Assembly (NCBI GenBank): GCA_002427465.1 | Contig: DIRC01000010.1 | Location: forward strand, 37,720-59,536 | Source: Clostridiales bacterium UBA5446 | Lineage (GTDB): Bacteria; Bacillota; Clostridia; Oscillospirales; Oscillospiraceae | Length of the DNA stretch: 21,817 nt | Reading direction: 5' to 3' | Part shown: positions 1-7,887 of the stretch, piece after piece | Position numbering within the stretch: position 1 is the stretch's first letter | Layout: every line of letters begins with the position of its first letter | Position numbers and translations under genes: made by a program | The notes under the pieces: generated by a model | Database searches by the model: none | Told to the model about the DNA's origin: nothing | The model's input: the letters and a program-made list of their open reading frames with translations, nothing else

Positions 1-369
1 GAACAGATAGTCGATGCAGGATTTTTCTTCCCTGCCATTTCCCGCGCCGTATGACCGCGCCTGACGCGACGCGGAGAGCACCGCGGCAATATCCAGCAGT
101 TCGCGGATGTTCAGCATTCCGCCCCTGTCGGCGCGTGACAGGCTGGCACGGACGTCCTTTACGCCGGAAAACGACGGACTGCCTTTGACAATCATCATGT
201 TTTTCGCGGCGCTTGTCTCGGCAAGACGTTTGCCCACCTCCGCCGCATCCGCGCATGGCGACAGACTCCGGGCCTTTTCCTTCGCCCCGGCGCTGACCGC
301 CTCCTGCGCCAGCTGATCCAGTACCGCCGGCAGTTCCAGCGTAGCGACAGATTTTTCGTATTGATTCAT
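1..369 (-). CDS. mutS2: Endonuclease MutS2, N-terminal part (cut by window edge)
   Basis: The first 123 codons of a gene that runs off the left edge. The translation opens MNQYEKSVATLELPAVLDQL, then shows the MutS2-type N-terminal pattern: an LAET helix, a short GSPSFSGVKDVRASL stretch, and GGMLNIRELLDIAAVL. MutS2 is an ATPase/nuclease of the MutS superfamily; in Firmicutes it is linked to limiting recombination and rescuing collided ribosomes. The ATPase core and Smr nuclease domain would lie outside the window and cannot be checked. The ATG shares four bases with the recO stop (ATGA), suggesting translational coupling, and GGTGAC lies a few bases upstream. The identification rests on N-terminal similarity recalled from the family plus position after recO. 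Confidence 0.8.
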   Translation of the reverse strand, partial: MNQYEKSVATLELPAVLDQLAQEAVSAGAKEKARSLSPCADAAEVGKRLAETSAAKNMMIVKGSPSFSGVKDVRASLSRADRGGMLNIRELLDIAAVLSASRQARSYGAGNGREEKSCIDYLF

Positions 370-1112
370 TTATTGTCACCGTTAATTTTTTTATAATAGT
401 CCAGACTTGCGAATGGACGGTCAAGCTGGAATAGCATATAGGCCTCGCATATTTGCCCAAGCTTTTTCAAAGACCCTCCGTCCAGGGTAAAGGAAAACAG
501 CTTTTTCGGCTCCGCCGCCACAATATGGCCCATGGCGTCCAACACCGCGCGGCTGATCTCCACCGCCGCGTCGGGGCGACAGTTTTCACAGTAAATCTCG
601 CCGCCCCGCGGGTGGAGATACGCCTCGGTCAGCCGGGTTTCCCCGCAAGCGGAGCAGGCCGAAATATCCGGCTCGTATCCGGAAAGGCACATCAGACGCA
701 GCTCAAAGGCCGCCTTGATATGTTCCGGCGGATAAAGCCGCTTGCTGAGGGCATACAAGCTGTTCAGCCCAAGCTGCAAAATTGCAGGATCCGGATAATC
801 CTCGTCGGAGACGGCCTCCAAAGCCTCGGCGAAATAGCTGGCAAGCGCCAGTGATTCCAGACTGGTGCGAAGACCGGAAAACTGCTCGATCACTGCGGCC
901 TCATTGATCGTCCACATTCCCTTATGCCCGAAAAGCGTAATATCGGAGAATGTCAAAACCTGTGTGGCAGCGGCCAGCTTGCTCTTTGGACTCAGCGCCC
1001 TGCGCGCCCTGGCGGTAATTTTGCCGTCGTCTTCCGTCAGCACGGTCAGTATCTTATCCGATTCCTTATAGCGCACCTCGCGTAAAATCAGACCCCGCGT
1101 CGTATTAAACAT
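366..1112 (-). CDS. recO: DNA repair protein RecO
   Basis: 248 residues, normal for RecO. RecO anneals single strands and, with RecR, loads RecA onto SSB-coated DNA in gap and break repair. The N-terminus (about 1-80, starting MFNTTRGLILREVRYKESDK) is the OB-fold region with the usual RYKESDKILTVLTEDDGK pattern. A helical part follows, then a four-cysteine zinc site at C153, C156, C175 and C178 (CSAC and CENC). It lies downstream of era and the YqzL-like gene, the standard Firmicute order, and overlaps the mutS2 start by four bases. Nothing is unusual in the sequence. Confidence 0.95.
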   Translation of the reverse strand: MFNTTRGLILREVRYKESDKILTVLTEDDGKITARARRALSPKSKLAAATQVLTFSDITLFGHKGMWTINEAAVIEQFSGLRTSLESLALASYFAEALEAVSDEDYPDPAILQLGLNSLYALSKRLYPPEHIKAAFELRLMCLSGYEPDISACSACGETRLTEAYLHPRGGEIYCENCRPDAAVEISRAVLDAMGHIVAAEPKKLFSFTLDGGSLKKLGQICEAYMLFQLDRPFASLDYYKKINGDNK

Positions 1113-1137
1113 CTATGTACCTCCCCGACTCGGCGCG

Positions 1138-1323
1138 CTAAAGGTCTTTCCTTTCGGGAAAGCGGGTATCCGCGCCATTGTAAGAATTGCCTGTTCCGGC
1201 TTCGGCAGCCGGCGCCTCCGCTATGGAGCCGCCGCCCCCGCAATTGCCGTGGGCACGGCTCAGCAGCCAGCAAAATGGGTCGCCGGTATCTGTAAACACT
1301 TTCCAAAAAGCGTCGTTTTTCAA
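1138..1323 (-). CDS. yqzL: YqzL-like small protein (start moved to TTG)
   Basis: A 61-residue protein between era and recO, the place where Bacillus carries yqzL. Its N-terminus (KNDAFWKVFTDTGDPFCWLL) matches the short YqzL pattern of W..F..TG....YLL; function is unknown. The remaining 40 residues are glycine/alanine-rich low complexity (CGGGGSIAEAPAAEAGTG) and look unstructured, so this is longer than the roughly 45-residue Bacillus form. The longest frame starts at GTG 1332, but that codon lies inside the ribosome binding site; TTG at 1323 has GAGGTG six bases upstream and is preferred. The call relies on a short motif plus position. Confidence 0.7.
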   Translation of the reverse strand: MKNDAFWKVFTDTGDPFCWLLSRAHGNCGGGGSIAEAPAAEAGTGNSYNGADTRFPERKDL

Positions 1324-1329
1324 ATAAAT

Positions 1330-1335
1330 CACCTC
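1330..1335 (-). promoter_or_regulatory. Ribosome binding site deciding the yqzL-like start
   Basis: GAGGTG, part of the continuous anti-16S match GAGGTGAT, lies six bases before TTG 1323. It overlaps the upstream GTG at 1332, which makes that GTG an unlikely start. Confidence 0.7.
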
Positions 1336-1364
1336 ACGGCTTAGTTTGCTCAGCGCAGCCGGGA

Positions 1365-2267
1365 TTAGCGGTGGAAATTATTATTTGAAAAACCAAAATT
1401 ACGCAGAAGGGGCGCACTGTCCCGCCAGTTCTCCTTAACTTTGACCCAGGTCTGCAAAAATACCGCCGTTCCCATGAAAGCCTCGATGTCCTTTCGGGCC
1501 ATTTCCCCCACTTTTTTGATCATGGCGCCCTTTTTCCCGATAATGATTCCCTTATGGCTTGACTTTTCACAGTAAATCGTCACGTCAAGGTCAATGATCC
1601 CGTCGTCGCGCTCTGAAAATTTCGTGACCTCCACTGCAATGCCGTGGGGGATTTCCTGATCCAGGCACCAGAGCAGCTTCTCGCGAACCAGCTCCGCGCA
1701 AATCTGCTTTTCCGGCTGATCGGTGATCATATCCTCAGGAAAAAGCCGGTGGCCCGCCGCGGCAAATTTCTCCAGCTCATCCAAAAGGATATCCAGCCCC
1801 TCGCCCTTTTTTGCGGAAATAGGGACGATACTGTCAAAACCCGCGGCGGAATAGGCTGAGATCACCTGAAGAAGGGTCTGCTTCGGAACAGTGTCGATCT
1901 TGTTGATGGCCAATATGGCGGGAATCCCGTTTCTTTTAATCCGGCTGATGAGTTCCTCCTCCTGGGGGCCTGCCGAGGCCACAGGTTCCACCACCAGGAC
2001 AATGACGTCCACCCCGGCCACACTCTCCCGGACGACGGAATCCATATATTCCCCCAGCCGCGTCCTGGCCCGGTGGAACCCCGGCGTATCCATGAAAATA
2101 AACTGCGTCGGCCCGCGGTTCAGGATTGCTGTTATCCGTGTCCGGGTGGTCTGCGGCTTATTGGACACAATGGCCACCTTCTCCCCCACAAGGGCGTTGG
2201 TAAGGGTGGATTTTCCCACGTTCGGCCTGCCGGCTATGGTTATCATGACATTTTTCGTCGCTTCCAT
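1365..2267 (-). CDS. era: GTPase Era
   Basis: 300 residues. Era is an essential GTPase that binds the 3' end of 16S rRNA and helps mature the 30S subunit. The GTPase domain shows G1 GRPNVGKST (13-21), G3 DTPG (60-63), G4 NKID (122-125) and G5 SAK (151-153). The C-terminal KH domain has the RNA-binding loop IIIGKKG (241-247). A longer frame from TTG 2282 would overlap the upstream transporter. ATG 2267 is preferred because GGAGG lies eight bases before it and it starts one base after the transporter stop. Neighbours ybeY and the yqzL-like gene agree with a ribosome-maturation operon. Confidence 0.96.
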   Translation of the reverse strand: MEATKNVMITIAGRPNVGKSTLTNALVGEKVAIVSNKPQTTRTRITAILNRGPTQFIFMDTPGFHRARTRLGEYMDSVVRESVAGVDVIVLVVEPVASAGPQEEELISRIKRNGIPAILAINKIDTVPKQTLLQVISAYSAAGFDSIVPISAKKGEGLDILLDELEKFAAAGHRLFPEDMITDQPEKQICAELVREKLLWCLDQEIPHGIAVEVTKFSERDDGIIDLDVTIYCEKSSHKGIIIGKKGAMIKKVGEMARKDIEAFMGTAVFLQTWVKVKENWRDSAPLLRNFGFSNNNFHR

Positions 2268-2268
2268 C

Positions 2269-3168
2269 TTATGCGCCTCCAACTTCCAGTTCCTGAACGC
2301 ACCGGCTTACCGCCCTGCCGCTTTTGACGAACAGAATCAGCGCAGCCCAAATAAAGCAGAATGTGATTGCCCACGGCAGTGACAGCTCCTCTTTAAAGAA
2401 AAGCACGCTGATCAAAAACTGCATCGTGGGGTTAATATACATCAGTATGCCCGAAAGAGACATGGATGTTCCGCGCATGCCGTGGGAATACAGAACCAGG
2501 GGCAGATAGGTCACCAGTCCCGCCGCTGGAAGAAGCAGAAGACTCCAGCCTTTGAGCGTTCCGTTCAGAACAGCGCCCGTCCCCGTTTTTTCCATATAGG
2601 CGATCACGGCCAGGGCAGCCGGCGAAACCAAAAGCGTTTCAATGAAGGTGGTAACGTCCCCCGGCAGGCCAATCTTCTTTTTCAGCGCGCCGTAAAAGGC
2701 GAAGCTGGAGCCAATCAGTATCGCCAGCAGCGGAAACTGCCCGCCTGCCAGCGCGGGAATAGCAACGCCCACGGCGGCCATCGCCACCGAACACCACTGA
2801 AGGGCCGTCAGCTTCTCGTTAAAGGCGGCAAAGCCTACCAAAATGGCGATGATCGGGTTTATGTAATATGCCAGGCTGCAGTCCAGCACCCTGCCGTTCA
2901 CGACACACCAGATAAATGCGCCCCAGTTGAAGCTGATCAGCATCCCGCAGCCCAGCAGCCTGAGGGTGACGGCTCTGTTTTTCAGCGCCGCCTTCGCCGT
3001 CTCCCATTTTCCGAAAGATGCCACGGCGATGGAGCTGACCACCAGCGACCAAAGGATGCGGCTGCAAAGGATATAAATCGAATTTACGTTTGACAGGAGG
3101 GTCCAGAAAACCGGCAAAGCCCCCCAAAGGACATAACTGGCCGCAACGGCCAAAATGTTTTTATTCAT
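2269..3168 (-). CDS. RarD/EamA-family membrane transporter
   Basis: 299 residues with about ten hydrophobic segments, the drug/metabolite transporter (EamA) layout of two five-helix repeats. The opening (SYVLWGALPVFWTLL, followed by a SRILWSLVV segment) is typical of the RarD subgroup, named after E. coli RarD (chloramphenicol-associated locus). The substrate is not known for this group and cannot be read from sequence. It sits in the ybeY-era interval where Bacillus has dgkA and cdd. Its stop is one base from the era start, so it is probably translated in the same operon. The gene symbol is left blank because orthology to rarD is not established. Confidence 0.85.
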   Translation of the reverse strand: MNKNILAVAASYVLWGALPVFWTLLSNVNSIYILCSRILWSLVVSSIAVASFGKWETAKAALKNRAVTLRLLGCGMLISFNWGAFIWCVVNGRVLDCSLAYYINPIIAILVGFAAFNEKLTALQWCSVAMAAVGVAIPALAGGQFPLLAILIGSSFAFYGALKKKIGLPGDVTTFIETLLVSPAALAVIAYMEKTGTGAVLNGTLKGWSLLLLPAAGLVTYLPLVLYSHGMRGTSMSLSGILMYINPTMQFLISVLFFKEELSLPWAITFCFIWAALILFVKSGRAVSRCVQELEVGGA

Positions 3169-3203
3169 ATGCAGACATTATCCCATTCCTTGTTCTTTTC
3201 TTT

Positions 3204-3710
3204 TTACTCTGTGTCGTCCGGCATCCCCATCGACGCCATAATCGCCTTTTCCCGGGCGCGCATCCCCAGCTTGTCCTCCCCCTCCTGCGTGTGGTCGTAC
3301 CCCAAAAGATGAAGCAGGCTGTGAACGGCGAGATAGGCGGCCTCCCTCGCAAAGCCGTGGCCGAATTCCTCCCCCTGAGCCAAGCAGCGGGGAACGGACA
3401 GCGCCATATCCCCCAGCAGAATTCGACCGGTCTCCGGATCCCGCTCGCAGGCTGAACCGTCAAATTCCCCGGGCCGCAGGGTGTTGAAAGGAAAGGACAG
3501 CACATCCGTCGGGGCGTCGACCCCGCGGAACTCACGGTTGAGCCGCCGGATGCCCTCATCATCGGTAAGCATGACGCCGACCTGGCAGGGCACACCGACC
3601 CCTTCCGCAGCCAGCGCCGCCGCCACAGCGCTTCGGAGGATCAGATATGCCTCCGGGTGGGGCAGCCCGCGTTTTTCGCGGGTGACATATATTTTATGCG
3701 ATACAGCCAT
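3204..3710 (-). CDS. ybeY: Endoribonuclease YbeY (rRNA maturation factor)
   Basis: 168 residues. YbeY is a zinc metalloprotein needed for 16S rRNA 3'-end maturation and 70S quality control. The zinc site HSLLHLLGYDH gives H130, H134 and H140, and the conserved segment TDVLSFPF lies at 68-75. A somewhat long loop follows (GEFDGSACERDPETGR). No good Shine-Dalgarno is visible before ATG 3710; the 28-base gap after phoH is GC-rich, so expression may depend on translation arriving from phoH. Bacillus has pgpH in this gap and it is missing here. Confidence 0.95.
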   Translation of the reverse strand: MAVSHKIYVTREKRGLPHPEAYLILRSAVAAALAAEGVGVPCQVGVMLTDDEGIRRLNREFRGVDAPTDVLSFPFNTLRPGEFDGSACERDPETGRILLGDMALSVPRCLAQGEEFGHGFAREAAYLAVHSLLHLLGYDHTQEGEDKLGMRAREKAIMASMGMPDDTE

Positions 3711-3738
3711 TTTCTTATTAGGACGGCCCCGGCCGCTC

Positions 3739-4773
3739 TCAGGACGGCTTTTTGCCCTTTCCCGGGTCTTCCTGCGCTCCTTTCATCTTTCTTCTTGGCA
3801 TCCGGGCAGATGCAGGCTTTTTGGGTTTTTCATATTGCTCATAGGCCTCGATGATCTTCTGCACAAGGGCGTGGCGCACCACGTCCGCCCCCGTAAGGGT
3901 GCAGATCTCTATATCCTTTATGCCCCCCAGTACCCGCACGGCTTCCTTAAGGCCGGAGGTCTTGTCCGGCGGAAGGTCTATCTGGGTCACGTCTCCCGTG
4001 ATGACGACCTTGGACCCGAAGCCGATTCGCGTGAGAAACATTTTCATCTGCTCCCGGGAGGTGTTCTGGGCCTCGTCCAGGATGATAAAAGAGTCGTCAA
4101 GGGTGCGTCCGCGCATGTAAGCCAGGGGCGCCACCTCTATATTCCCTCTCTCAAGATATTTGCCGTAGGTCTCCGTGCCCAGCATTTCGAAAAGGGCGTC
4201 GTACAAGGGGCGCAGATACGGATCAACCTTGCTTTGAAGGTCTCCGGGCAGGAACCCGAGCCTTTCGCCCGCTTCTACCGCCGGGCGGGTCAGAATGATC
4301 CGGTTCACCTTTTCCGCCCGGAAGGCTGAAACCGCCTGGGCCACCGCCAGATAGGTTTTGCCTGTGCCCGCAGGGCCGATCCCCAGCGTAATGGTATTAT
4401 TCGCGATGGCATCCACATAGGCCTTTTGGCCCAGGGTTTTGGCCTTAATCGGCTTGCCCTTTGCCGTAATGCAGACCACGTCCCCCGAAAGCTCGGAAAT
4501 TTTGGCTTCCCGTCCCTCTCCCACAAGTTTCAGGATGTACCTGACGTTCTGCGCGTCGATATTCTCCCCCCGGGACGCCAGAAGAAGAAGGCCGTTGATC
4601 GCCTTTTCAGCTTTCATAACGGCCTCAACCTCGCCCGAAATGTGTATCTGGTCGGCCCGGTCCACTACGCGGACGCCCAGCTCCGTCTCGATCAGGCGGA
4701 GATTCTGGTCAAAGGAACCAAACACGTTTATTACGTTTTCCATCCTGTCGATCGGCAGGTTTATTTCTGTCAT
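3739..4773 (-). CDS. phoH: PhoH-family ATPase (PhoH-like protein)
   Basis: 344 residues. A cytoplasmic ATPase of the PhoH/YlaK type, related to superfamily 1 helicase cores and linked to RNA metabolism; the exact substrate is unsettled. Walker A is GIGPAGTGKT (131-140) and Walker B is ILDEAQN (231-237), followed by VVITGDVTQIDLP, which is highly conserved in PhoH. Residues 1-100 form the KH-like N-terminal part. The C-terminus is a basic tail (RMPRRKMKGAQ to the end). The frame is open to TTG 4776, but ATG 4773 with AAGGA seven bases upstream is preferred. It sits between yqfD and ybeY as in Bacillus. Confidence 0.94.
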   Translation of the reverse strand: MTEINLPIDRMENVINVFGSFDQNLRLIETELGVRVVDRADQIHISGEVEAVMKAEKAINGLLLLASRGENIDAQNVRYILKLVGEGREAKISELSGDVVCITAKGKPIKAKTLGQKAYVDAIANNTITLGIGPAGTGKTYLAVAQAVSAFRAEKVNRIILTRPAVEAGERLGFLPGDLQSKVDPYLRPLYDALFEMLGTETYGKYLERGNIEVAPLAYMRGRTLDDSFIILDEAQNTSREQMKMFLTRIGFGSKVVITGDVTQIDLPPDKTSGLKEAVRVLGGIKDIEICTLTGADVVRHALVQKIIEAYEQYEKPKKPASARMPRRKMKGAQEDPGKGKKPS

Positions 4774-4803
4774 CAATCCGTCCTTCTCTCCTGTAAATAT
4801 CGG

Positions 4804-5988
4804 TCACGGGACAAAGGGGGTTTCAACCGCGATGTCTTCCCGGCACTCCGCCCGCAGCGTGACGATCAGAAGCCCGTTTTGCTTCGAAGCCGAGAAGGCG
4901 GAGGAAATCACCTCTCCCCTGCCGTCCATCTCCTGCTCCAGAACGCTGATCAGTTCTGCCTCAAGACTGCTTTCCAGGGCGGTCTCGTCCCGCGCAGTCC
5001 GAACCAGCTCATATTCCGGAAATTCCTCCCGGACAAGCGTGATGGGCAGCGTAAACACGCCCTCCAGCGCAAACGGATATTCCAAGGTTATTTTATCACA
5101 GGACCCGCTGTTTCCGCCAGTGTTTCGATAAAAATTAATCCGCTCGCCGCCCAGGTTCAGCGCCCAGCGGGAACCGGACCGTCCGGAATAGGCTTTCTCA
5201 TAAGTGAAAAGCTCCGCCTGGGCCGTCAGCTCATACCACACGGCGGCTTCAATCTCGGCCATGGCGTGGACATGGCGCGTGTCGGCGTAAGGACTTTCCA
5301 TCACGCCGGTGACAAGGGTTTCCCCCGCCACCACCGCGTTCCCCACTCCGACGGCGGGCCTGCCCTGGAGCACGTTCATTTTTTTTATTATACCCGTCTT
5401 TCGCGCGGTGACGCTCACCGGCGCGTCGTTGTCGATAATCTCCGGCTTGGGCACGCGTTCACGCACAATGACCTCCGCCCTGCTGTTTGAGACGTTTACC
5501 GTCATCCAGCGCAGCTCGGGTATTTTTAAAATCATGCTGTTCCTGATAAGATCGCTGGAAAAGTTCGGCCAGAAGCTCCCGATGGACACGCCGCATTCCT
5601 CCAGCGCACGCAAAATTTCGCCGTCCGACACCGCCTCATTTCCCGTCACCTCTATATCCCAGATATACAAGGACGACGCCCCGAGAATGAGCAAACAGAT
5701 TGCCAGGCAGGCCAGCAGCATCCTGCGCCGGCGCAGCCGGCGCAGGAGGACAACCGACCCCCTCTTTTCCAAAGCCTTCACCGTGCAAAGGGACGATCCG
5801 GCAATGCGCGCCACTTTTTCCTGATCCGAGGAACGCACGGTGAATCGGACGACAAAATCCTCCGCCGGCTCCGCATCCCAGAAGTCAATGCCAGCCCTGG
5901 CCATGCGGTTGAGGATATTCGCGGGATACGCGCCTTTGGCCTCCATCCGGACACAGCCCATGAAAAGATTGACGATTTTCTCCATCAT
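4804..5988 (-). CDS. yqfD: Sporulation protein YqfD
   Basis: 394 residues. YqfD belongs to the sigma-E-controlled mother-cell genes and is a predicted membrane protein needed for efficient sporulation in Bacillus; its activity is unknown. The sequence shows an N-terminal cytoplasmic part, a very basic patch (RRLRRRR, about 83-89), one membrane helix (about 90-110), then an extracytoplasmic part beginning WDIEVTGNEAVS, a POTRA/FtsQ-like opening. RERVPKPEI is the typical YqfD motif. The open frame extends to 6048, but ATG 5988 overlaps the yqfC stop (ATGATG after TTGAT) with GGAG just upstream, so the shorter form is given. Confidence 0.92.
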   Translation of the reverse strand: MMEKIVNLFMGCVRMEAKGAYPANILNRMARAGIDFWDAEPAEDFVVRFTVRSSDQEKVARIAGSSLCTVKALEKRGSVVLLRRLRRRRMLLACLAICLLILGASSLYIWDIEVTGNEAVSDGEILRALEECGVSIGSFWPNFSSDLIRNSMILKIPELRWMTVNVSNSRAEVIVRERVPKPEIIDNDAPVSVTARKTGIIKKMNVLQGRPAVGVGNAVVAGETLVTGVMESPYADTRHVHAMAEIEAAVWYELTAQAELFTYEKAYSGRSGSRWALNLGGERINFYRNTGGNSGSCDKITLEYPFALEGVFTLPITLVREEFPEYELVRTARDETALESSLEAELISVLEQEMDGRGEVISSAFSASKQNGLLIVTLRAECREDIAVETPFVP

Positions 5989-6242
5989 ATCAACTCCAGC
6001 GAGATGACCGTGCCCGTCACAAGAATCGCGTCCCTGTCCATCGCGCACAGCTCCAGTCCGTCCCCGTTTATTCTGATGCGGATATTCCCGCCGCCTACCT
6101 CAATCCGGTCGCGGGCGTACTCCAATATCCCCCTGTGGTTTTCCACGAGCAGCCTGCGCCTGCCGACAACCGTGACCTTGACCGTTCCGGCAGCCTCCGC
6201 CGGCAGATCAAATTTTTCCGCCACTGCCTCGCGCCAGTCCAT
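5985..6242 (-). CDS. yqfC: Sporulation protein YqfC
   Basis: 85 residues, the usual YqfC size. The start MDWREAVAEKFDLPAE and the centre VENHRGILEYARDRI match the family closely. YqfC is a small beta-rich protein always found next to YqfD; Bacillus yqfC is expressed in the mother cell under sigma-E. The open frame runs back to 6314, but the extra 24 residues do not fit the family and ATG 6242 has a GGGGGTGG site five bases upstream. It is the first gene of the leftward operon; the 83 bases to ylbJ must hold both divergent promoters. Confidence 0.92.
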   Translation of the reverse strand: MDWREAVAEKFDLPAEAAGTVKVTVVGRRRLLVENHRGILEYARDRIEVGGGNIRIRINGDGLELCAMDRDAILVTGTVISLELI

Positions 6243-6325
6243 AATACCACCCCCGTCAGAGAATCTTATGCCGCACCCGGAAAAATCATCACAGGACGCG
6301 CATATCATGGACAAGGGGTGATCAT
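6243..6325. promoter_or_regulatory. Divergent promoter region yqfC / ylbJ-like gene
   Basis: 83 bases between two outward-facing sporulation genes. On the minus strand CATAAGAT resembles a sigma-E -10 (CATACAAT-like), but no convincing -35 lies at the right distance. On the plus strand GGGGTGATC is a strong ribosome binding site for the ylbJ-like gene. A sporulation sigma factor is expected from the gene families, not proven by the sequence. Confidence 0.45.
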
Positions 6326-7306
6326 ATGGAAAAAATCAGAAAGGCGATTTCTTATCTGTTTCTTATTATTGCGTTCGCCGCGCTGCTGCTCTGCTCCGGC
6401 GAAGTTCTGGACAGCGCAAAGCGCGGTCTGTCCCTGTGCGCCAAGATAATCGTTCCCTCGCTTCTGCCGTTCTTCATCCTCTCCTCCCTCATAGGAGACG
6501 TTGGGCTTCCAACATATCTGGGGAATATCTGCGCGCCTCTGATGTCCAGGCTTTTCGGGGTATCCGGCGCGGGCGCCGCCGCCTTCATACTCGGCGTCAC
6601 CGGCGGTTATCCGCTTGGGGCCAGCGTGGTATCCGGCCTTGTCGCACGGAAAGAGATTTGCCGGGAAGAAGGGGCGCGGCTTCTGGCGTTTTGCAATAAT
6701 TCCGGCCCCGCGTTCATCATTGGCGCGGCCGGAATCGGCGTGTTCCAAAGCTCCGGCGCGGGGCTTATGCTTTATGCCGCCCATGTTTTGGCGGCTGCGA
6801 CCGTCGGCGTCCTGCTGTCCGGGGAGGGCAGGGCCAGGAAGGACAGCCGCGCCGCCGCCCGGCTGCCGGTACATATCAAGACGGTCTCCCTTGCAGAGGC
6901 GCTGCCCAACGCCGTGCGCACATCCGTCGCCTCGGTTCTGTCCATCTGCGGCTTTGTCGTCACCTTTACCGTCTGCGTGGGGGTATTGGACGCCGCCGGC
7001 ATTTTCCCTCAGATCACGGGGGAACTGGCCCGTTTTTCCGGCCTGGGCCTTAGAGTATCCCGGGCATTGCTGACGGGACTGCTGGAAATCGGGAGCGGCA
7101 TCGGCAGTCTGGAAGGCCTGTCCCCCACACCTGTAAATTTGGCGGCAGCCGCTTTCATCCTGGGCTGGGGCGGTCTGTCGGTGCATTTTCAGACCATCGC
7201 GGTGACGGCCGAAGCAAAAATTAATATCGCCCGGCACACGGCCGGGCGATTTCTGAGCGGTCTCATTTCTGCAATCTATGTCTTGGGTCTGTGCCTTGTG
7301 TTTTAA
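6326..7306 (+). CDS. ylbJ: YlbJ-like sporulation integral membrane protein
   Basis: 326 residues, mostly membrane helices (about seven or eight). The central pattern (IVPSLLPFFILSSL, LGVTGGYPLGASVVSGL, CNNSGPAFIIGA) is that of YlbJ and related 'Gate' domain proteins. YlbJ is expressed in the mother cell during sporulation and is needed for mature spores; the transported species, if any, is unknown. It is slightly shorter than Bacillus YlbJ (about 400). It is divergent from yqfC and its stop overlaps the stop of the chromate-transporter gene on the other strand (shared TTAA). Its last 80 bases contain a perfect 10-bp hairpin, described separately. Assignment to the family is firm; one-to-one orthology is less so. 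Confidence 0.85.
   Translation: MEKIRKAISYLFLIIAFAALLLCSGEVLDSAKRGLSLCAKIIVPSLLPFFILSSLIGDVGLPTYLGNICAPLMSRLFGVSGAGAAAFILGVTGGYPLGASVVSGLVARKEICREEGARLLAFCNNSGPAFIIGAAGIGVFQSSGAGLMLYAAHVLAAATVGVLLSGEGRARKDSRAAARLPVHIKTVSLAEALPNAVRTSVASVLSICGFVVTFTVCVGVLDAAGIFPQITGELARFSGLGLRVSRALLTGLLEIGSGIGSLEGLSPTPVNLAAAAFILGWGGLSVHFQTIAVTAEAKINIARHTAGRFLSGLISAIYVLGLCLVF
7216..7250 (-). terminator. Candidate terminator of the chromate operon, inside the ylbJ coding end
   Basis: A perfect 10-bp stem with a five-base loop (7226-7235 with 7241-7250; ATCGCCCGGC pairs with GCCGGGCGAT). Read on the minus strand it is followed by ATTAA and then five T (7220-7216). It lies 53 bases past the stop of the leftward chromate-transporter gene, so it could end that transcript although it is inside the oppositely oriented ylbJ-like gene. 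The T run starts five bases from the stem, which weakens the case. Confidence 0.45.
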
Positions 7307-7887
7307 ACGCCGGCAAAGGAGAAAACCACGCCGACGACGGCGCTGACCGCGATATAGAGGATCGGATGGAGCTTTTTCGTCGGCTTGACCAGATTCGTAA
7401 GCGTCCAGATCACAGCGGCAAGGAGCACGCCCCGCCACGACACCAGATCCGCCAGATTCCCGGTGGCCGCATACAGCTCCGTATTAAAAAGGGAGATGGT
7501 AATAACGAGGACACCCGCCGCCGCAATCAGGCCGGTGGAGGCCGGCCGAAGCCCGTAAAACGCCGCGTCGACGTACTTGTTCCCCTGAAACTTCTCCAAC
7601 ATCCTGGCCACAATAAGTACGATCGTCACGCCCGGTATGATCATTGCCATGGTTGCCGTGACCGCTCCCGGCAGCCCCGCCACAGTATAGCCCACATAGG
7701 TGGCCATGTTGATGCCGATCGGCCCGGGTGTGGATTCGCTTACCGCAATCATATCCGCCAGTTGCGTATATGTAAACCACCCGGTCTTATCCGAAACGTC
7801 ATAAAGAAACGGCAGCGTCGCCATTCCTCCGCCAACCGCAAACAGGCCGATTTTAAAATATTCCCAAAAAAGATGCAGCAGAATCAT
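7303..7887 (-). CDS. Chromate transporter family, half-size subunit (second of pair)
   Basis: 194 residues, a single CHR domain (short-chain CHR type). The start MILLHLFWEYFKIGLFAVGG leads into the conserved GGGMATLPFL, and TPGPIGINMATYVGY follows; about five or six membrane helices. Short-chain CHR proteins work as pairs of opposite membrane orientation; in characterised cases both are needed for chromate efflux, but many have unknown physiological substrates. A longer frame exists upstream, but ATG 7887 overlaps the preceding gene's stop (ATGA) and has GGAGG ten bases ahead. Its stop overlaps the ylbJ-like stop from the other strand by three bases. Confidence 0.9.
   Translation of the reverse strand: MILLHLFWEYFKIGLFAVGGGMATLPFLYDVSDKTGWFTYTQLADMIAVSESTPGPIGINMATYVGYTVAGLPGAVTATMAMIIPGVTIVLIVARMLEKFQGNKYVDAAFYGLRPASTGLIAAAGVLVITISLFNTELYAATGNLADLVSWRGVLLAAVIWTLTNLVKPTKKLHPILYIAVSAVVGVVFSFAGV

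Noticed and set aside
3481..4329. Long plus-strand open frame opposite ybeY/phoH
   Set aside because: It is a shadow of two well-identified minus-strand genes, with no ribosome site or recognisable domain.
6243..6325. Sigma-E promoter for yqfC
   Set aside because: A -10-like CATAAGAT is present but no -35 fits at 13-15 bases; the expectation comes from the gene family only.
6305..7438. 377-codon minus-strand frame opposite the ylbJ-like gene
   Set aside because: Its translation is low-complexity, rich in R, G, Q and D, typical of antisense of a GC-rich membrane gene.
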